NCBI RefSeq assembly: GCF_003353055.1
Contig: NZ_QKWJ01000001.1
Coordinates: 2,235 to 66,234, forward strand
DNA length: 64,000 bases
Source of the DNA: Cupriavidus lacunae
GTDB taxonomy: Bacteria; Pseudomonadota; Gammaproteobacteria; Burkholderiales; Burkholderiaceae
Direction of reading: 5' to 3'
In this document: positions 19,883 through 28,728 of the stretch, one piece after another
Layout of the letters: the number at the start of each line of letters is the position of its first letter
How positions within the stretch are numbered: position 1 is the stretch's first letter
The notes under the pieces: model-generated
The model's database searches: none
Told to the model about the DNA's origin: nothing
The model's input: the letters and a program-made list of their open reading frames with translations, nothing else
Position numbers and translations under genes: made by a program

Positions 19883-22699
19883 TCAGTGCGCCTCTTCCCA
19901 GTTGGCGCCGCTGCCCACTTCGGCCACCAGCGGCACCCGCAACTGCGCCACCGAGCACATCGACTCCGGCAGCCGCACCCTGACCAGTTCCAGCTCGTGC
20001 TCCGGCACCTCCAGCACCAGTTCATCGTGCACCTGCATGATCTGGCGCGTCTGCAGCCCGTCGCGCTCCAGCCAGTCCTGCACCGCGATCATCGACAGCT
20101 TGATCAGGTCGGCTGCCGTGCCTTGCATCGGCGCGTTGATGGCGGCGCGCTCGGCGGCCTGGCGGCGCGGCCCGCTGCCGCCGTTGATATCCGGCAGCCA
20201 CAGCCGGCGGCCGAACACGGTCTCGACATAGCCCTGCTCGCGCGCGGTCTGCCGGGTCTCTTCCATGTAGTGGGCCACGCCCGGATAGCGCATGAAGTAG
20301 CGGTCGATGTAGTGCTTGGCGGCCTCGCGCTCGATGCCCAGGTTGCTGGCAAGGCCGAATGCGCTCATGCCGTAGATCAGGCCGAAGTTGATCACCTTGG
20401 CATAGCGGCGCTGCTCGCTGCTGACGGCCTCGCGCTCGACGCCGAAGATCTCCCCGGCGGTGGCGCGGTGGATGTCCTCGCCGTTGGCAAACGCGCGCAG
20501 CAGGTTCTCGTCGCCCGAGATATGGGCCATGATGCGCAGCTCGATCTGCGAGTAGTCAGCCGACACGATCACGCTGCCCGGCTCGGCGATAAAGGCTTCG
20601 CGGATGCGCCGTCCTTCTTCGGTGCGCACCGGGATGTTCTGCAGGTTGGGCTCGGTCGACGCCAGCCGCCCGGTCACCGCGGTGGCCTGGCCGTAGCTGG
20701 TGTGCACGCGGCCGGTCTGCGGGTTGACCATCTTCGGCAGCTTGTCGGTATAGGTGGACTTGAGCTTGGCCAGGCCGCGGTAGTCCAGCAGCAGCTTGGG
20801 CAGCGGGTAGTCCTCGGCCAGCTTCTGCAGCACCTCTTCGTCGGTCGAAGGCGCGCCGCTGGCGGTCTTCTTCACCACCGGCAGCTTCATCTGGTTGAAC
20901 AGGATCTCGCCGATCTGCTTGGGCGAGCCCAGGTTGAAGGGCTGGCCGGCGGCCTCGTAGGCGGACTGCTCCAGCGCCAGCATGCGCTGGCCCAGCTCGG
21001 CGCTTTGCGTGGCCAGGCGCCCGGCATCGATCAGCACGCCGTTGCGCTCGACCTTCTGCAGCACCACCGAGACCGGCATCTCGATCTCTTCATACACGCG
21101 GCGCAGGCCTGCCGCGGCTTCCACCTGCGGGAACATCTTGCGGTGCAGGCGCAGCGTCACGTCGGCGTCTTCGGCGGCGTACTCGGTGGCGCGCGCCAGG
21201 TCGATCTGGTCAAAGCCGATCTGGCTGGCGCCCTTGCCGCACACCTCTTCGTAGGTGATGGTCTTCAGGCTCAGCAGGCGCTCGGCCAGGCTGTCCATGC
21301 CGTGGTTGCGGTGCGAGGCCAGCACGTAGCTCTGCAGCATGGTGTCGTGCGCCACGCCGCGCAGCTTCACGCCGTGGTTGGCAAAGACGTGGACGTCGTA
21401 CTTGAGGTTCTGGCCCAGCTTCGGGCGGCGGTCATCCTCCAGCCACGCGCACATGCGCGCCAGCACGAACTCGCGCGACAACTGGCCGTGGTCGGGGAGC
21501 CCCGCCACGTCCGGGCCGCGGTGCGCTACCGGGATATAGCAGGCCACGCCCGGCTCGGCCGACAGCGAGATGCCGACCAGCTGCGCCTGCAGCGGATCGA
21601 GCGAGGTAGTCTCGGTGTCGATCGCCACCAGCGGCGCGGCCTCGATGCGCCGCATCCAGTCTTCCAGCTGCGCCTCGGTGCTGACGGTCTCGTAGCGGAT
21701 CTCGGTCGGCGCGGCCTCGTCCGCGGCCGGCGCCTCGGCCTCGCCGGCCGTGGCCGGGGCATCGAACAGGCCGCCCTGGGCGGGGGCCGCTGCCGCGCGG
21801 GCGCGGGCCTGGGCGCGCGCATTGGGCAGGCTTTCGCCGGTGGCCTCGCGCAGCCAGGTCTTGAAGCCGTAGCGCGAGAAGAACGCCGCCAGCTTGTCCT
21901 TGTCCTCGCCGGCTTCGCGCAGCGCGTGGAAGTCCGCCACCGCGGCGGACAGGTCGCAGTCGGTCTTGACCGTGACCAGCTGGCGCGCCATCGGCAGCCA
22001 CTCCAGCGTATTGCGCAGGTTCTCGCCCACCACGCCCTTGATGCCGGGGGCGGCCGCCATCACGCCGTCGAGCGAACCATGCTCGGCCAGCCATTTGACC
22101 GCGGTCTTGGGGCCCACCTTGGGCACGCCCGGCACGTTGTCCACCGCATCGCCGATCAGCGACAGGTAGTCGATGATGCGCTCGGGCGGCACGCCGAACT
22201 TGGCCACCACGCCGGGGGGATCGAGCACCTCGCCGCTCATGGTGTTGACCAGCGTGACCTGCTCGTTGACCAGCTGCGCCAGGTCCTTGTCGCCGGTGGA
22301 CACCACCGTGCGCACGCCCTGTTCCGTGGCCTGGCGCGACAACGTGCCGATCACATCGTCGGCCTCCACGCCCTCCACCACCACGATCGGCCAGCCCATG
22401 GCGCGCACCGCTTCATGGATCGGCTCGATCTGGCGCGCCAGGTCTTCCGGCATGGACGGACGGTGCTCCTTGTAGGCCGCATACATGTCGTCGCGGAAGG
22501 TCTTGCCCTTTGCGTCGAACACGCAGGCGCTATACTCTGCCGGGTAGTCGTTGCGCAACTTGCGCAGCATGTTGATCATGCCGTAGATTGCCCCTGTGGG
22601 CAGACCCTCCCCATTCCTCAGGTCCGGCAGAGCGTGATAAGCGCGATACAGATAGCTCGATCCGTCGACGAGCAAGAGTGTTTTTGGACTATCCGACAT
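19883..22699 (-). CDS. polA: DNA polymerase I
   Basis: 938 residues with three domains. The 5'-3' exonuclease starts KTLLLVDGSSYLYRAYHALPDLRN. The 3'-5' exonuclease keeps the metal-binding DTETTSLDPLQAQLVG, so proofreading is probably active. The polymerase has SADYSQIELRIMAHISGD, RRYAKVINFGLIYGMSAFG and QVHDELVLEVPE. It fills gaps in repair and removes Okazaki primers. Start: ATG 22699 (MSDSPKTLLL) or ATG 22705 (MGMSDSP). Either lies at, or within a few bases of, the start of the divergent LOG-family gene, and the second actually overlaps its ATG. Confidence 0.96.
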   Translation of the reverse strand: MSDSPKTLLLVDGSSYLYRAYHALPDLRNGEGLPTGAIYGMINMLRKLRNDYPAEYSACVFDAKGKTFRDDMYAAYKEHRPSMPEDLARQIEPIHEAVRAMGWPIVVVEGVEADDVIGTLSRQATEQGVRTVVSTGDKDLAQLVNEQVTLVNTMSGEVLDPPGVVAKFGVPPERIIDYLSLIGDAVDNVPGVPKVGPKTAVKWLAEHGSLDGVMAAAPGIKGVVGENLRNTLEWLPMARQLVTVKTDCDLSAAVADFHALREAGEDKDKLAAFFSRYGFKTWLREATGESLPNARAQARARAAAAPAQGGLFDAPATAGEAEAPAADEAAPTEIRYETVSTEAQLEDWMRRIEAAPLVAIDTETTSLDPLQAQLVGISLSAEPGVACYIPVAHRGPDVAGLPDHGQLSREFVLARMCAWLEDDRRPKLGQNLKYDVHVFANHGVKLRGVAHDTMLQSYVLASHRNHGMDSLAERLLSLKTITYEEVCGKGASQIGFDQIDLARATEYAAEDADVTLRLHRKMFPQVEAAAGLRRVYEEIEMPVSVVLQKVERNGVLIDAGRLATQSAELGQRMLALEQSAYEAAGQPFNLGSPKQIGEILFNQMKLPVVKKTASGAPSTDEEVLQKLAEDYPLPKLLLDYRGLAKLKSTYTDKLPKMVNPQTGRVHTSYGQATAVTGRLASTEPNLQNIPVRTEEGRRIREAFIAEPGSVIVSADYSQIELRIMAHISGDENLLRAFANGEDIHRATAGEIFGVEREAVSSEQRRYAKVINFGLIYGMSAFGLASNLGIEREAAKHYIDRYFMRYPGVAHYMEETRQTAREQGYVETVFGRRLWLPDINGGSGPRRQAAERAAINAPMQGTAADLIKLSMIAVQDWLERDGLQTRQIMQVHDELVLEVPEHELELVRVRLPESMCSVAQLRVPLVAEVGSGANWEEAH

Positions 22700-22703
22700 T
22701 CCC

Positions 22704-23651
22704 ATGGACTCAAAATTGACTGGTGCCGCTGCAGGCGGTGCCTCGACCGCCCCCCTTGCTGACCCGGATGTTTCCGACATTTCCGGCGATACCGTGCAAC
22801 CCCCGCCGGCGGCGGCTTCCGAACACGCCGCGGCCATCGCCGCGGCGGCCGATGCTGCTGCCGCGGGCAATCCGCCCGAAGTTGCTGCTGAAAAGGCTGC
22901 GGCGGCGGCGTCGCGCGCCAATCCGCGCAAGATGATCCCCAGCCTGCGTGCGCTGGCCGACGAAGACCGCGCTACCGCAAAGAAGGCGCGCGCCTCGTGG
23001 CAAATGTTCACGATTATGGCAGAGTTCATCGAGGCGACCGAGTACCTCTCGGAGATCCGGCCGGCTGTGTCGATCTACGGCAGCGCGCGCCTGCGCGAGG
23101 ATTCGCCGTACTACCAGCGCACCATCGAGATCGCCCGGCTGTTCTCGGACGCCGGCTTTGCCGTGATCTCCGGCGGCGGCCCCGGCATCATGGAAGCGGC
23201 CAACAAGGGCGCGCACGCCGGCAAGTCCGCCAGCGTCGGCCTGAACATCGAACTGCCGCACGAGCAGCAGGGCAATCCGTACCAGGACATTGCCATGCGC
23301 TTCCGCCACTTCTTCACGCGCAAGGTCACCTTCGTCAAGAACTCGGACGCCTTTATCGTGATGCCGGGCGGCTTCGGCACGCTCGACGAGCTGGCCGAGG
23401 TGCTGACGCTGGTGCAGACCGGCAAGTCGCGCTCGGTGCCAGTGATCATGTTCGGCAGCCGCTTCTGGAAGGGCCTGCTGGACTGGTTCCGCTTCACGCT
23501 GCTGCCGATGGGCCTGATCGCCGAGCACGACCTGGACCTGATGAAGATCGTGGACGAGCCGCACGAAGTGCTGGAAGCGGTCTACGACTACTACGAGCAG
23601 CGCGGCGGCGACAAGCCGATCCCGCCCAAGGAAGAGATGTTCTACCTGTAA
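22704..23651 (+). CDS. LOG-family (TIGR00730-type) Rossmann-fold protein
   Basis: Up to 315 residues. The core has the LOG signatures AVISGGGPGIMEAANKGAHAG and VMPGGFGTLDELAEVLTLVQ. Some LOG proteins are cytokinin riboside 5'-monophosphate phosphoribohydrolases that release the base from nucleotide monophosphates; the longer bacterial type seen here has less certain activity. Residues 1-76 are Ala/Pro-rich low complexity. A start at ATG 22932 (MIPSLRALADED) would remove this tail and give space for promoters shared with polA. No clear ribosome-binding site decides between them. Confidence 0.85.
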   Translation: MDSKLTGAAAGGASTAPLADPDVSDISGDTVQPPPAAASEHAAAIAAAADAAAAGNPPEVAAEKAAAAASRANPRKMIPSLRALADEDRATAKKARASWQMFTIMAEFIEATEYLSEIRPAVSIYGSARLREDSPYYQRTIEIARLFSDAGFAVISGGGPGIMEAANKGAHAGKSASVGLNIELPHEQQGNPYQDIAMRFRHFFTRKVTFVKNSDAFIVMPGGFGTLDELAEVLTLVQTGKSRSVPVIMFGSRFWKGLLDWFRFTLLPMGLIAEHDLDLMKIVDEPHEVLEAVYDYYEQRGGDKPIPPKEEMFYL

Positions 23652-23708
23652 GGCGGGAACGGGCGCCGGGCCAGGCACAGGCCATCAAGCGGCTTTCGCA
23701 GCACTTTA

Positions 23709-23744
23709 CGCCGCCGTGCAGGTGCCCCTCGGGGCACGGCGGCG
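23709..23744 (+). promoter_or_regulatory. GC-rich stem-loop after the LOG-family gene
   Basis: CGCCGCCGTGC pairs exactly with GCACGGCGGCG, with an alternative inner stem GTGCCCC/GGGGCAC. No U-run follows, so it may be a weak or Rho-assisted terminator, or a 3' end stabiliser. Confidence 0.4.
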
Positions 23745-23763
23745 GCCTGCGCACGGCAGGAAT

Positions 23764-23772
23764 TGCTAGAAT
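23764..23772 (+). promoter_or_regulatory. Candidate extended -10 promoter
   Basis: TGCTAGAAT matches the extended -10 form (TGnTATAAT) and lies about 107 bp before the DUF2782-like gene. No good -35 was seen, which is acceptable for an extended -10. Confidence 0.4.
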
Positions 23773-23878
23773 GGAACCTGTCCGTCTGCCAAGCCCGACG
23801 CCGCCGGGTTGCAGTCCAACCGCCGCATGCCGCGGCGCTGCGCGCAAGGTGTGCCGCAGCCCCGCACAGGAGCACCTG

Positions 23879-24313
23879 ATGACCTCCCCCTCCCCCGTCC
23901 GCTCGGTCCGGTCCACGCGGTCAGCCGCCGTGGCCGGCGAGCCTGAATCGCCTGCCAGGCGGTCCGTGTCCAGCCTCGCCGCCGTGGCGGCCGCCGCGCT
24001 GGCGCTGGCTTCCGGCTGGGCCGTTGCGCAGGAAAGCAATGCGCTGACGCAGCAGGAGCTGAACCAGATCAACAACCAGCCGATTGCCCCGGCGGCCAAG
24101 TCGCAGCTGAACCAGCCGCGCGAGCCGAGCTTCCAGCTCAACGAACGCGACGGCACCCAGGTGCGCGAGTACCGCGACAAGGGACGGGCCACCGATATCC
24201 AGGTCAAGTCGGGTTTCGGCACCAAATACGAGATGAGCAAGCCGGAAGACAGCTCGCCCAAGATCCGCGAGCACGATGTCAACCGCGTGCCTTCGGTCAA
24301 CCTGAAGTTCTGA
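23879..24313 (+). CDS. Small exported protein, DUF2782-like
   Basis: 144 residues. ATG at 23879 has an AGGAG ribosome-binding site 7 bp upstream. After a basic, Arg/Ser-rich start comes a hydrophobic segment (SLAAVAAAALALASGWAVAQ, about 30-52) that looks like a signal peptide ending AVAQE. The mature part is polar, with a conserved-looking YRDKGRATDIQVKSGFGTKY. It resembles the short DUF2782 proteins found next to polA/thrB in betaproteobacteria; the function is unknown. It runs in the same direction as thrB, 129 bp upstream of it. Confidence 0.75.
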   Translation: MTSPSPVRSVRSTRSAAVAGEPESPARRSVSSLAAVAAAALALASGWAVAQESNALTQQELNQINNQPIAPAAKSQLNQPREPSFQLNERDGTQVREYRDKGRATDIQVKSGFGTKYEMSKPEDSSPKIREHDVNRVPSVNLKF

Positions 24314-24442
24314 GTTCGCTTGCCCACGGCCTGGCATAAACCCCAGGCCGCGCCGGCCCTCCGGCAGTCATGCCGCGGCGGCGGCCCGGACTTTGTCCGA
24401 ATTTGGCGCCCGCCGTTTTCCGATTCGCTTCACACAAAGAGT

Positions 24443-25447
24443 ATGGCCGTATTCACCACGGTCTCGCAGGACGAGATCGCCCGCTGGCTGCTGGATTTCG
24501 ACCTTGGCGAAGTGCGCGAACTGCGCGGCATCGCCTCTGGCATCGAGAACAGCAATTTCTTCCTCACCATGGAGCACGATGGCCAGACACGCCAGTACGT
24601 GCTGACCATTTTCGAGCGCCTGACGTTCGCGCAGCTGCCCTATTACCTGCACCTGATGGCGCACCTGGCCGGGCGCGGCATCCGCGTGCCCGCGCCGATC
24701 CCGGCGCGCGACGGCGAGATCCTGCGACCGCTCAAGGGCAAGCCCGCCACCATCGTCACGCGCCTGCCCGGCGCGTCGCAGCTGGCACCCGACGCGCAGC
24801 ACTGCGCCGAAGTCGGCGACATGCTGGCGCGCATGCACCTGGCCGGCCTGGACTATCCGCGCCGCCAGCCCAACCTGCGCAGCCTGCCGTGGTGGCAGCA
24901 GACCGAACGCGAGATCCTGCCCTTCCTCGATGCCGGCCAGCGCGCGCTGCTGCAGCAGGAGATCGCCCACCAGTCCGCGTTCTTCGCCAGCGCGGCGTAC
25001 GCCAGCCTGGGCGAAGGCCCGTGCCACTGCGACCTGTTCCGCGACAACGCGCTGTTCGAGGAAGACGGCAGCGGGCGCCACCGGCTGGGCGGCTTCTTCG
25101 ATTTCTACTTCGCCGGCAATGACAAGTGGCTGTTCGATGTGGCGGTCACCGTCAACGACTGGTGCATCGACCTGGCCAGCGGCGAACTCGACCCGGCACG
25201 CGCGCAGGCACTGCTGCGGGCTTATCATGCGGTCAGGCCGCTGACCGAGACCGAGGCCGCGCACTGGCAAGACATGCTGCGCGCGGGTGCGCTGCGCTTC
25301 TGGGTGTCGCGACTGTGGGACTTCTACCTGCCGCGCGAGGCCGACATGCTGCAGCCGCACGATCCGACCCATTTCGAACGCATCCTGCGCCGGCGCCTGG
25401 ACGCAACTCCTGCGAACCCTGCGAGCGCCCCGCTCCCCTGGATCTGA
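24443..25447 (+). CDS. thrB: Homoserine kinase (APH-fold type)
   Basis: Phosphorylates homoserine for threonine synthesis. 334 residues starting [23 protein letters not shown], the form found in Pseudomonas and Burkholderiales, which belongs to the aminoglycoside phosphotransferase/choline kinase fold rather than the GHMP fold of E. coli ThrB. The catalytic loop is visible as [13 protein letters not shown], followed by the metal-binding [18 protein letters not shown] at 24443 fits the family. The next gene begins 5 bp after the stop, so they are probably co-transcribed. Confidence 0.93.
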   Translation: MAVFTTVSQDEIARWLLDFDLGEVRELRGIASGIENSNFFLTMEHDGQTRQYVLTIFERLTFAQLPYYLHLMAHLAGRGIRVPAPIPARDGEILRPLKGKPATIVTRLPGASQLAPDAQHCAEVGDMLARMHLAGLDYPRRQPNLRSLPWWQQTEREILPFLDAGQRALLQQEIAHQSAFFASAAYASLGEGPCHCDLFRDNALFEEDGSGRHRLGGFFDFYFAGNDKWLFDVAVTVNDWCIDLASGELDPARAQALLRAYHAVRPLTETEAAHWQDMLRAGALRFWVSRLWDFYLPREADMLQPHDPTHFERILRRRLDATPANPASAPLPWI

Positions 25448-25452
25448 TCCGT

Positions 25453-26259
25453 ATGCAACTACTGGAAGTCCCTGCCAAGGAAGGCTACACCTGGTTCCGC
25501 CAGGGCATCTGGCTGTTCCGCAAGAACCCGCTGACCTTCCTGATGCTGCTGTTCGTCTACCTGATCGCCGCGCAGCTGGCCATCGTGGTGCCGCTGATCG
25601 GCATCATCGCGCTGCTGGTGGTCACCCCTGGCCTGTCGGTCGGCGTGATGACCGCATGCCGTGACGTCATCCAGAACAAGCGCGTGCTGCCCACCGTGCT
25701 GCTGGCCGGCTTTCGCGCCAACGGCAAGGAAGCCACGCGCAACCTGCTGGTGCTGGGCGGCATCTACGCCGGACTGGTGTTCGTGCTGGGGCTGATCGCC
25801 GGCGCCGTGGTCGACATGAGCGCGCTGGTGCCGATCGTGCTGAAGGAAGAAGCGCCGACCGCCGAGGCGGTGCGCCAGCTGTACTACGCCATGCTGATCG
25901 GCGCGCTGCTGTACACGCCGATCGCCATGATGTTCTGGTTCGCGCCGCTGCTGGCGGCCTGGCACGGCGTGCCGCCGGTCAAGGCGCTGTTCTTCAGCTG
26001 GACCGCGTGCTGGCGTAACCGCGGCGCGTTCTTCACCTACGCGGTGCTGTTCGCGATGCTGCTGGTGGCGATCCCGTTCTTCCTGGAGGCGGTGTTCAGC
26101 GCCTTCGGCGCGGAGACGGTGCTGTCGTTCCTGGTCACGCCGTATTCGCTGCTGATGCTGGCGATCCTGTACTGCTCGTTCTATGCGACATACCGGGGCT
26201 GCTTCAACGTGACGCCGCCGGGGGTGGACCCGGCCGCGCCGGCAACACCGGGCGCCTGA
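25453..26259 (+). CDS. BPSS1780-type integral membrane protein
   Basis: 268 residues with about six hydrophobic helices and the start MQLLEVPAKEGYTWFRQGIWLF, characteristic of a betaproteobacterial membrane protein family of unknown function. Short conserved loops (RKNPLTF, WFAPLLAAWHGVPPVKALFFSW) are visible. It begins 5 bp after thrB. The family has no demonstrated activity; the linkage to thrB is common in Burkholderiales but does not reveal the job. Confidence 0.8.
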   Translation: MQLLEVPAKEGYTWFRQGIWLFRKNPLTFLMLLFVYLIAAQLAIVVPLIGIIALLVVTPGLSVGVMTACRDVIQNKRVLPTVLLAGFRANGKEATRNLLVLGGIYAGLVFVLGLIAGAVVDMSALVPIVLKEEAPTAEAVRQLYYAMLIGALLYTPIAMMFWFAPLLAAWHGVPPVKALFFSWTACWRNRGAFFTYAVLFAMLLVAIPFFLEAVFSAFGAETVLSFLVTPYSLLMLAILYCSFYATYRGCFNVTPPGVDPAAPATPGA

Positions 26260-26267
26260 ACCACGGC

Positions 26268-27026
26268 TTACTCGCAGAAGGTCTTCACCATCTCGTCCGC
26301 TGCCAGGCGCAGGTCTGGCACGAATCCCATCAGCTGGTCCATCGTCATGCGCGCCATCGGCACCTGCACGGCAATCGCCGCGCAGGCGCGGTTCCGGTTG
26401 CGCATCACCGGCACCGCGACCGCGATCATGCCCTCCAGGTTTTCCTGATTGTTGACCCCCAGGCGCCGCCGCCGCGTCTCGGACAGCTCCGCGTACAGCG
26501 CCTCGGCGTCCGTGATGGTGTGCGCCGAGTGCGCACGCAGCGGCAGGCTGGCGACCAGGCGCTGGCGCTGCGCGCTCGGCAGGAACGCCAGCAGCAGCTT
26601 GCCGCTGGCGGTGCAATGCAGTGGCACCCGCGAGCCCGGCTGCAAGTGCATGCGCAGCGGCCATTGCGTTTCCACGCGGTCCAGATAGACCACGTCGTCG
26701 CCGGACAGCATGGTCAGGTTGCAGGTCTCCCCGATCTTGTCGACCAGTTGCTGCAGGATCGCATGCCGCGCCGCCGCCGGACCTGCCTGCATCAGCACAT
26801 TGACGGCCAGCTGCCGCACCCGCGATGAGCACTCGTAGTGGCGGTTGCCAGCCGTGCGCGACACCAGCCACGTGCTTTCCAGCTGCTTGAGGATGCGGTG
26901 AACCGTCTGCTTCGGCAGTTCGATCGCCTGCACGATGGCCGCCAGCGACAGGGGCTCGTCGGCCGTGGACAGGATCTCGAGAATGCGGAAGGCGCGCACC
27001 GCGGCGGCATTCGAGTGATTGCTCAT
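26268..27026 (-). CDS. sauR: IclR-family regulator, likely SauR
   Basis: 252 residues. The N-terminal winged helix-turn-helix shows AFRILEILSTADEPLSLAAI and LPKQTVHRILKQLESTWLV. The C-terminal effector domain has CTASGKLLLAFLP and the RxRRLGVNNQENLEGMIAVAVPV stretch typical of IclR. Its divergent placement from an acylating dehydrogenase, a CoA ligase and an MFS gene reproduces the sauRSTU order reported for C. necator H16, where the cluster degrades sulfoacetate. The gene name rests on this order and on family membership, not on an alignment. Confidence 0.8.
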   Translation of the reverse strand: MSNHSNAAAVRAFRILEILSTADEPLSLAAIVQAIELPKQTVHRILKQLESTWLVSRTAGNRHYECSSRVRQLAVNVLMQAGPAAARHAILQQLVDKIGETCNLTMLSGDDVVYLDRVETQWPLRMHLQPGSRVPLHCTASGKLLLAFLPSAQRQRLVASLPLRAHSAHTITDAEALYAELSETRRRRLGVNNQENLEGMIAVAVPVMRNRNRACAAIAVQVPMARMTMDQLMGFVPDLRLAADEMVKTFCE

Positions 27027-27046
27027 GGATCAAATTTAAAGGATTC

Positions 27047-27066
27047 CGGGACGCCTGGCCGTCCCG
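27047..27066. promoter_or_regulatory. Palindrome in the sauR-sauS intergenic region
   Basis: CGGGACG and CGTCCCG are exact inverse repeats with a 6-bp spacer, 21 bp before the sauR start. ATTCCGG also recurs on both sides (27043 and 27075). IclR proteins commonly bind such palindromes in divergent promoters, so this is a candidate SauR operator. Confidence 0.45.
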
Positions 27067-27234
27067 AAAACTGAATTCCGGATCGCACCCCGGCTGCGCG
27101 CTCGCGAAAGCGCACAAATTGGGACGGACTGTCTGGCGCGCTTCACTAGATTCGATCCAGGGCCGCCGACCGGTGCCGCGAAGTGCACGGCAAAGCGCGG
27201 CGGCCCTAACCGTCCAAACCGCGGAGTCGAATCC

Positions 27235-28728
27235 ATGAGTGTGCAAATACTGCATCGCCGGCAGTCCAACAATTCCGATTTGTCCCTACCGGCGGCGTCC
27301 GTGCCCGCGCAGACTGCGCAATCTGCAGCAGATGCCGCAGCCGAAGCCGTCACAGCAGTCGTGACCCGGGCCAGGCAGGCGCAGCGCGAGTTCGCGCGTG
27401 CCGACCAGGCCACCGTCGACACGGCAGTCGCCGCCGCAGCGTGGGCCATCATGGAACCCACGCGCAACCGCCAGCTGGCCGAGCGTGCCGTCGCCGACAC
27501 CGGCCTGGGCAATGTCGACGACAAGATCCGCAAGAATTACCGCAAGACGCTGGGCCTGCTGCGCGACCTGCACGGCCACAAGACGACAGGCGTGATCGCG
27601 CAGGATGCGGCCGCTGGCATCACGGAGATCGCGCGGCCCGTGGGCGTGGTGGCGGCCATTACCCCGTCGACCAATCCCGCGGCCACGCCGGCCAACAAGA
27701 TCATCAACGCGCTCAAGTGCGGCAACAGCGTGATCGTGGCGCCGTCGCCAAAAGGGCAGGACACGTGCGCGCTGCTGCTGTCGTTCATCCACGCCGAGTT
27801 CGCCCGCGCCGGCCTGCCCGCCGACCTGGTCCAGATGCTGCCCGCGCCGGTGTCGAAGGCCGCGACGGCAGCGCTCATGCGGCAGGCCGACCTGGTGGTC
27901 GCGACCGGCTCGCAGGCCAACGTGCGCATGGCCTACACATCCGGCACGCCGGCCTTCGGCGTTGGCGCCGGCAATGTCGCCTCGATCATCGACGCCAGCG
28001 CCGCGCTGGATGACGCGGCGGCCAAGGTGGCGCGCTCCAAGACGTTCGACAACGCCACCAGTTGCTCTTCAGAAAACAGCCTGGTCGTGCTCGACGCCGT
28101 CTACATGCCCATGCTCGACGCCCTGGCGGCAGTCGGCGGCGTGCTGCTCACGGCTGCGGAGAAAGCGCGGCTGCAGGCGCTGATGTGGCAGGACGGCAAG
28201 CTCGCCGGCACCTTTACGGGACAGAGCGCGACGCGCATTGCCGAACTCGCCGGACTGGAACGCGTGCGCGCGCTGCAGCCCGCGATGCTGCTGGTGGAGG
28301 AAACCGGCGTCGGCAGCGACTACCCCTTCTCGGGCGAAAAGCTCTCGCCCGTGCTGACGGTCTACCGCGCCGCCGACTTCGCGGCGGCGGTCGAGCGGGT
28401 TGCGTGCCTGTACGCCTATATGGGCGCCGGGCATTCGGTCAGCCTGCATTCGAACCATCCGCATCATGCGCTGCAGCTCGGACAGGAACTGCCGGTGGCG
28501 CGCGTGATCGTGAACCAGGCGCATTGCTTCGCCACCGGCGGGAATTTCGACAACGGCCTGCCGTTCTCGCTGTCCATGGGCTGCGGCACCTGGGGCGGCA
28601 ACAACTTCTCGGACAACCTCGGCTGGCGCCAGTACCTGAACATCACCCGCATCGCCGTGCCCATCGCCGAGCATGTGCCCGATGAAGCGGACCTGCTGGG
28701 CGACTACTTCGCGAGGGTCGGCAAATGA
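27235..28728 (+). CDS. sauS: Acylating aldehyde dehydrogenase, likely sulfoacetaldehyde dehydrogenase SauS
   Basis: 497 residues of the aldehyde dehydrogenase fold. The catalytic loop NATSCSSENSLVV has Cys277 in the CxxE context of CoA-acylating enzymes such as EutE/AdhE. The substrate region has VGVVAAITPSTNPAATPANK. In C. necator H16, SauS reduces sulfoacetyl-CoA to sulfoacetaldehyde with NADPH. Its place between an IclR regulator and an acyl-CoA ligase matches that pathway. Its stop overlaps the start of the next gene (ATGA), so the two are translationally coupled. Confidence 0.85.
   Translation: MSVQILHRRQSNNSDLSLPAASVPAQTAQSAADAAAEAVTAVVTRARQAQREFARADQATVDTAVAAAAWAIMEPTRNRQLAERAVADTGLGNVDDKIRKNYRKTLGLLRDLHGHKTTGVIAQDAAAGITEIARPVGVVAAITPSTNPAATPANKIINALKCGNSVIVAPSPKGQDTCALLLSFIHAEFARAGLPADLVQMLPAPVSKAATAALMRQADLVVATGSQANVRMAYTSGTPAFGVGAGNVASIIDASAALDDAAAKVARSKTFDNATSCSSENSLVVLDAVYMPMLDALAAVGGVLLTAAEKARLQALMWQDGKLAGTFTGQSATRIAELAGLERVRALQPAMLLVEETGVGSDYPFSGEKLSPVLTVYRAADFAAAVERVACLYAYMGAGHSVSLHSNHPHHALQLGQELPVARVIVNQAHCFATGGNFDNGLPFSLSMGCGTWGGNNFSDNLGWRQYLNITRIAVPIAEHVPDEADLLGDYFARVGK

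Noticed and set aside
19877..22762. A 961-codon plus-strand open frame opposite polA
   Set aside because: Same reason: antisense to polA, low-complexity His/Gln/Leu-rich translation without family motifs.
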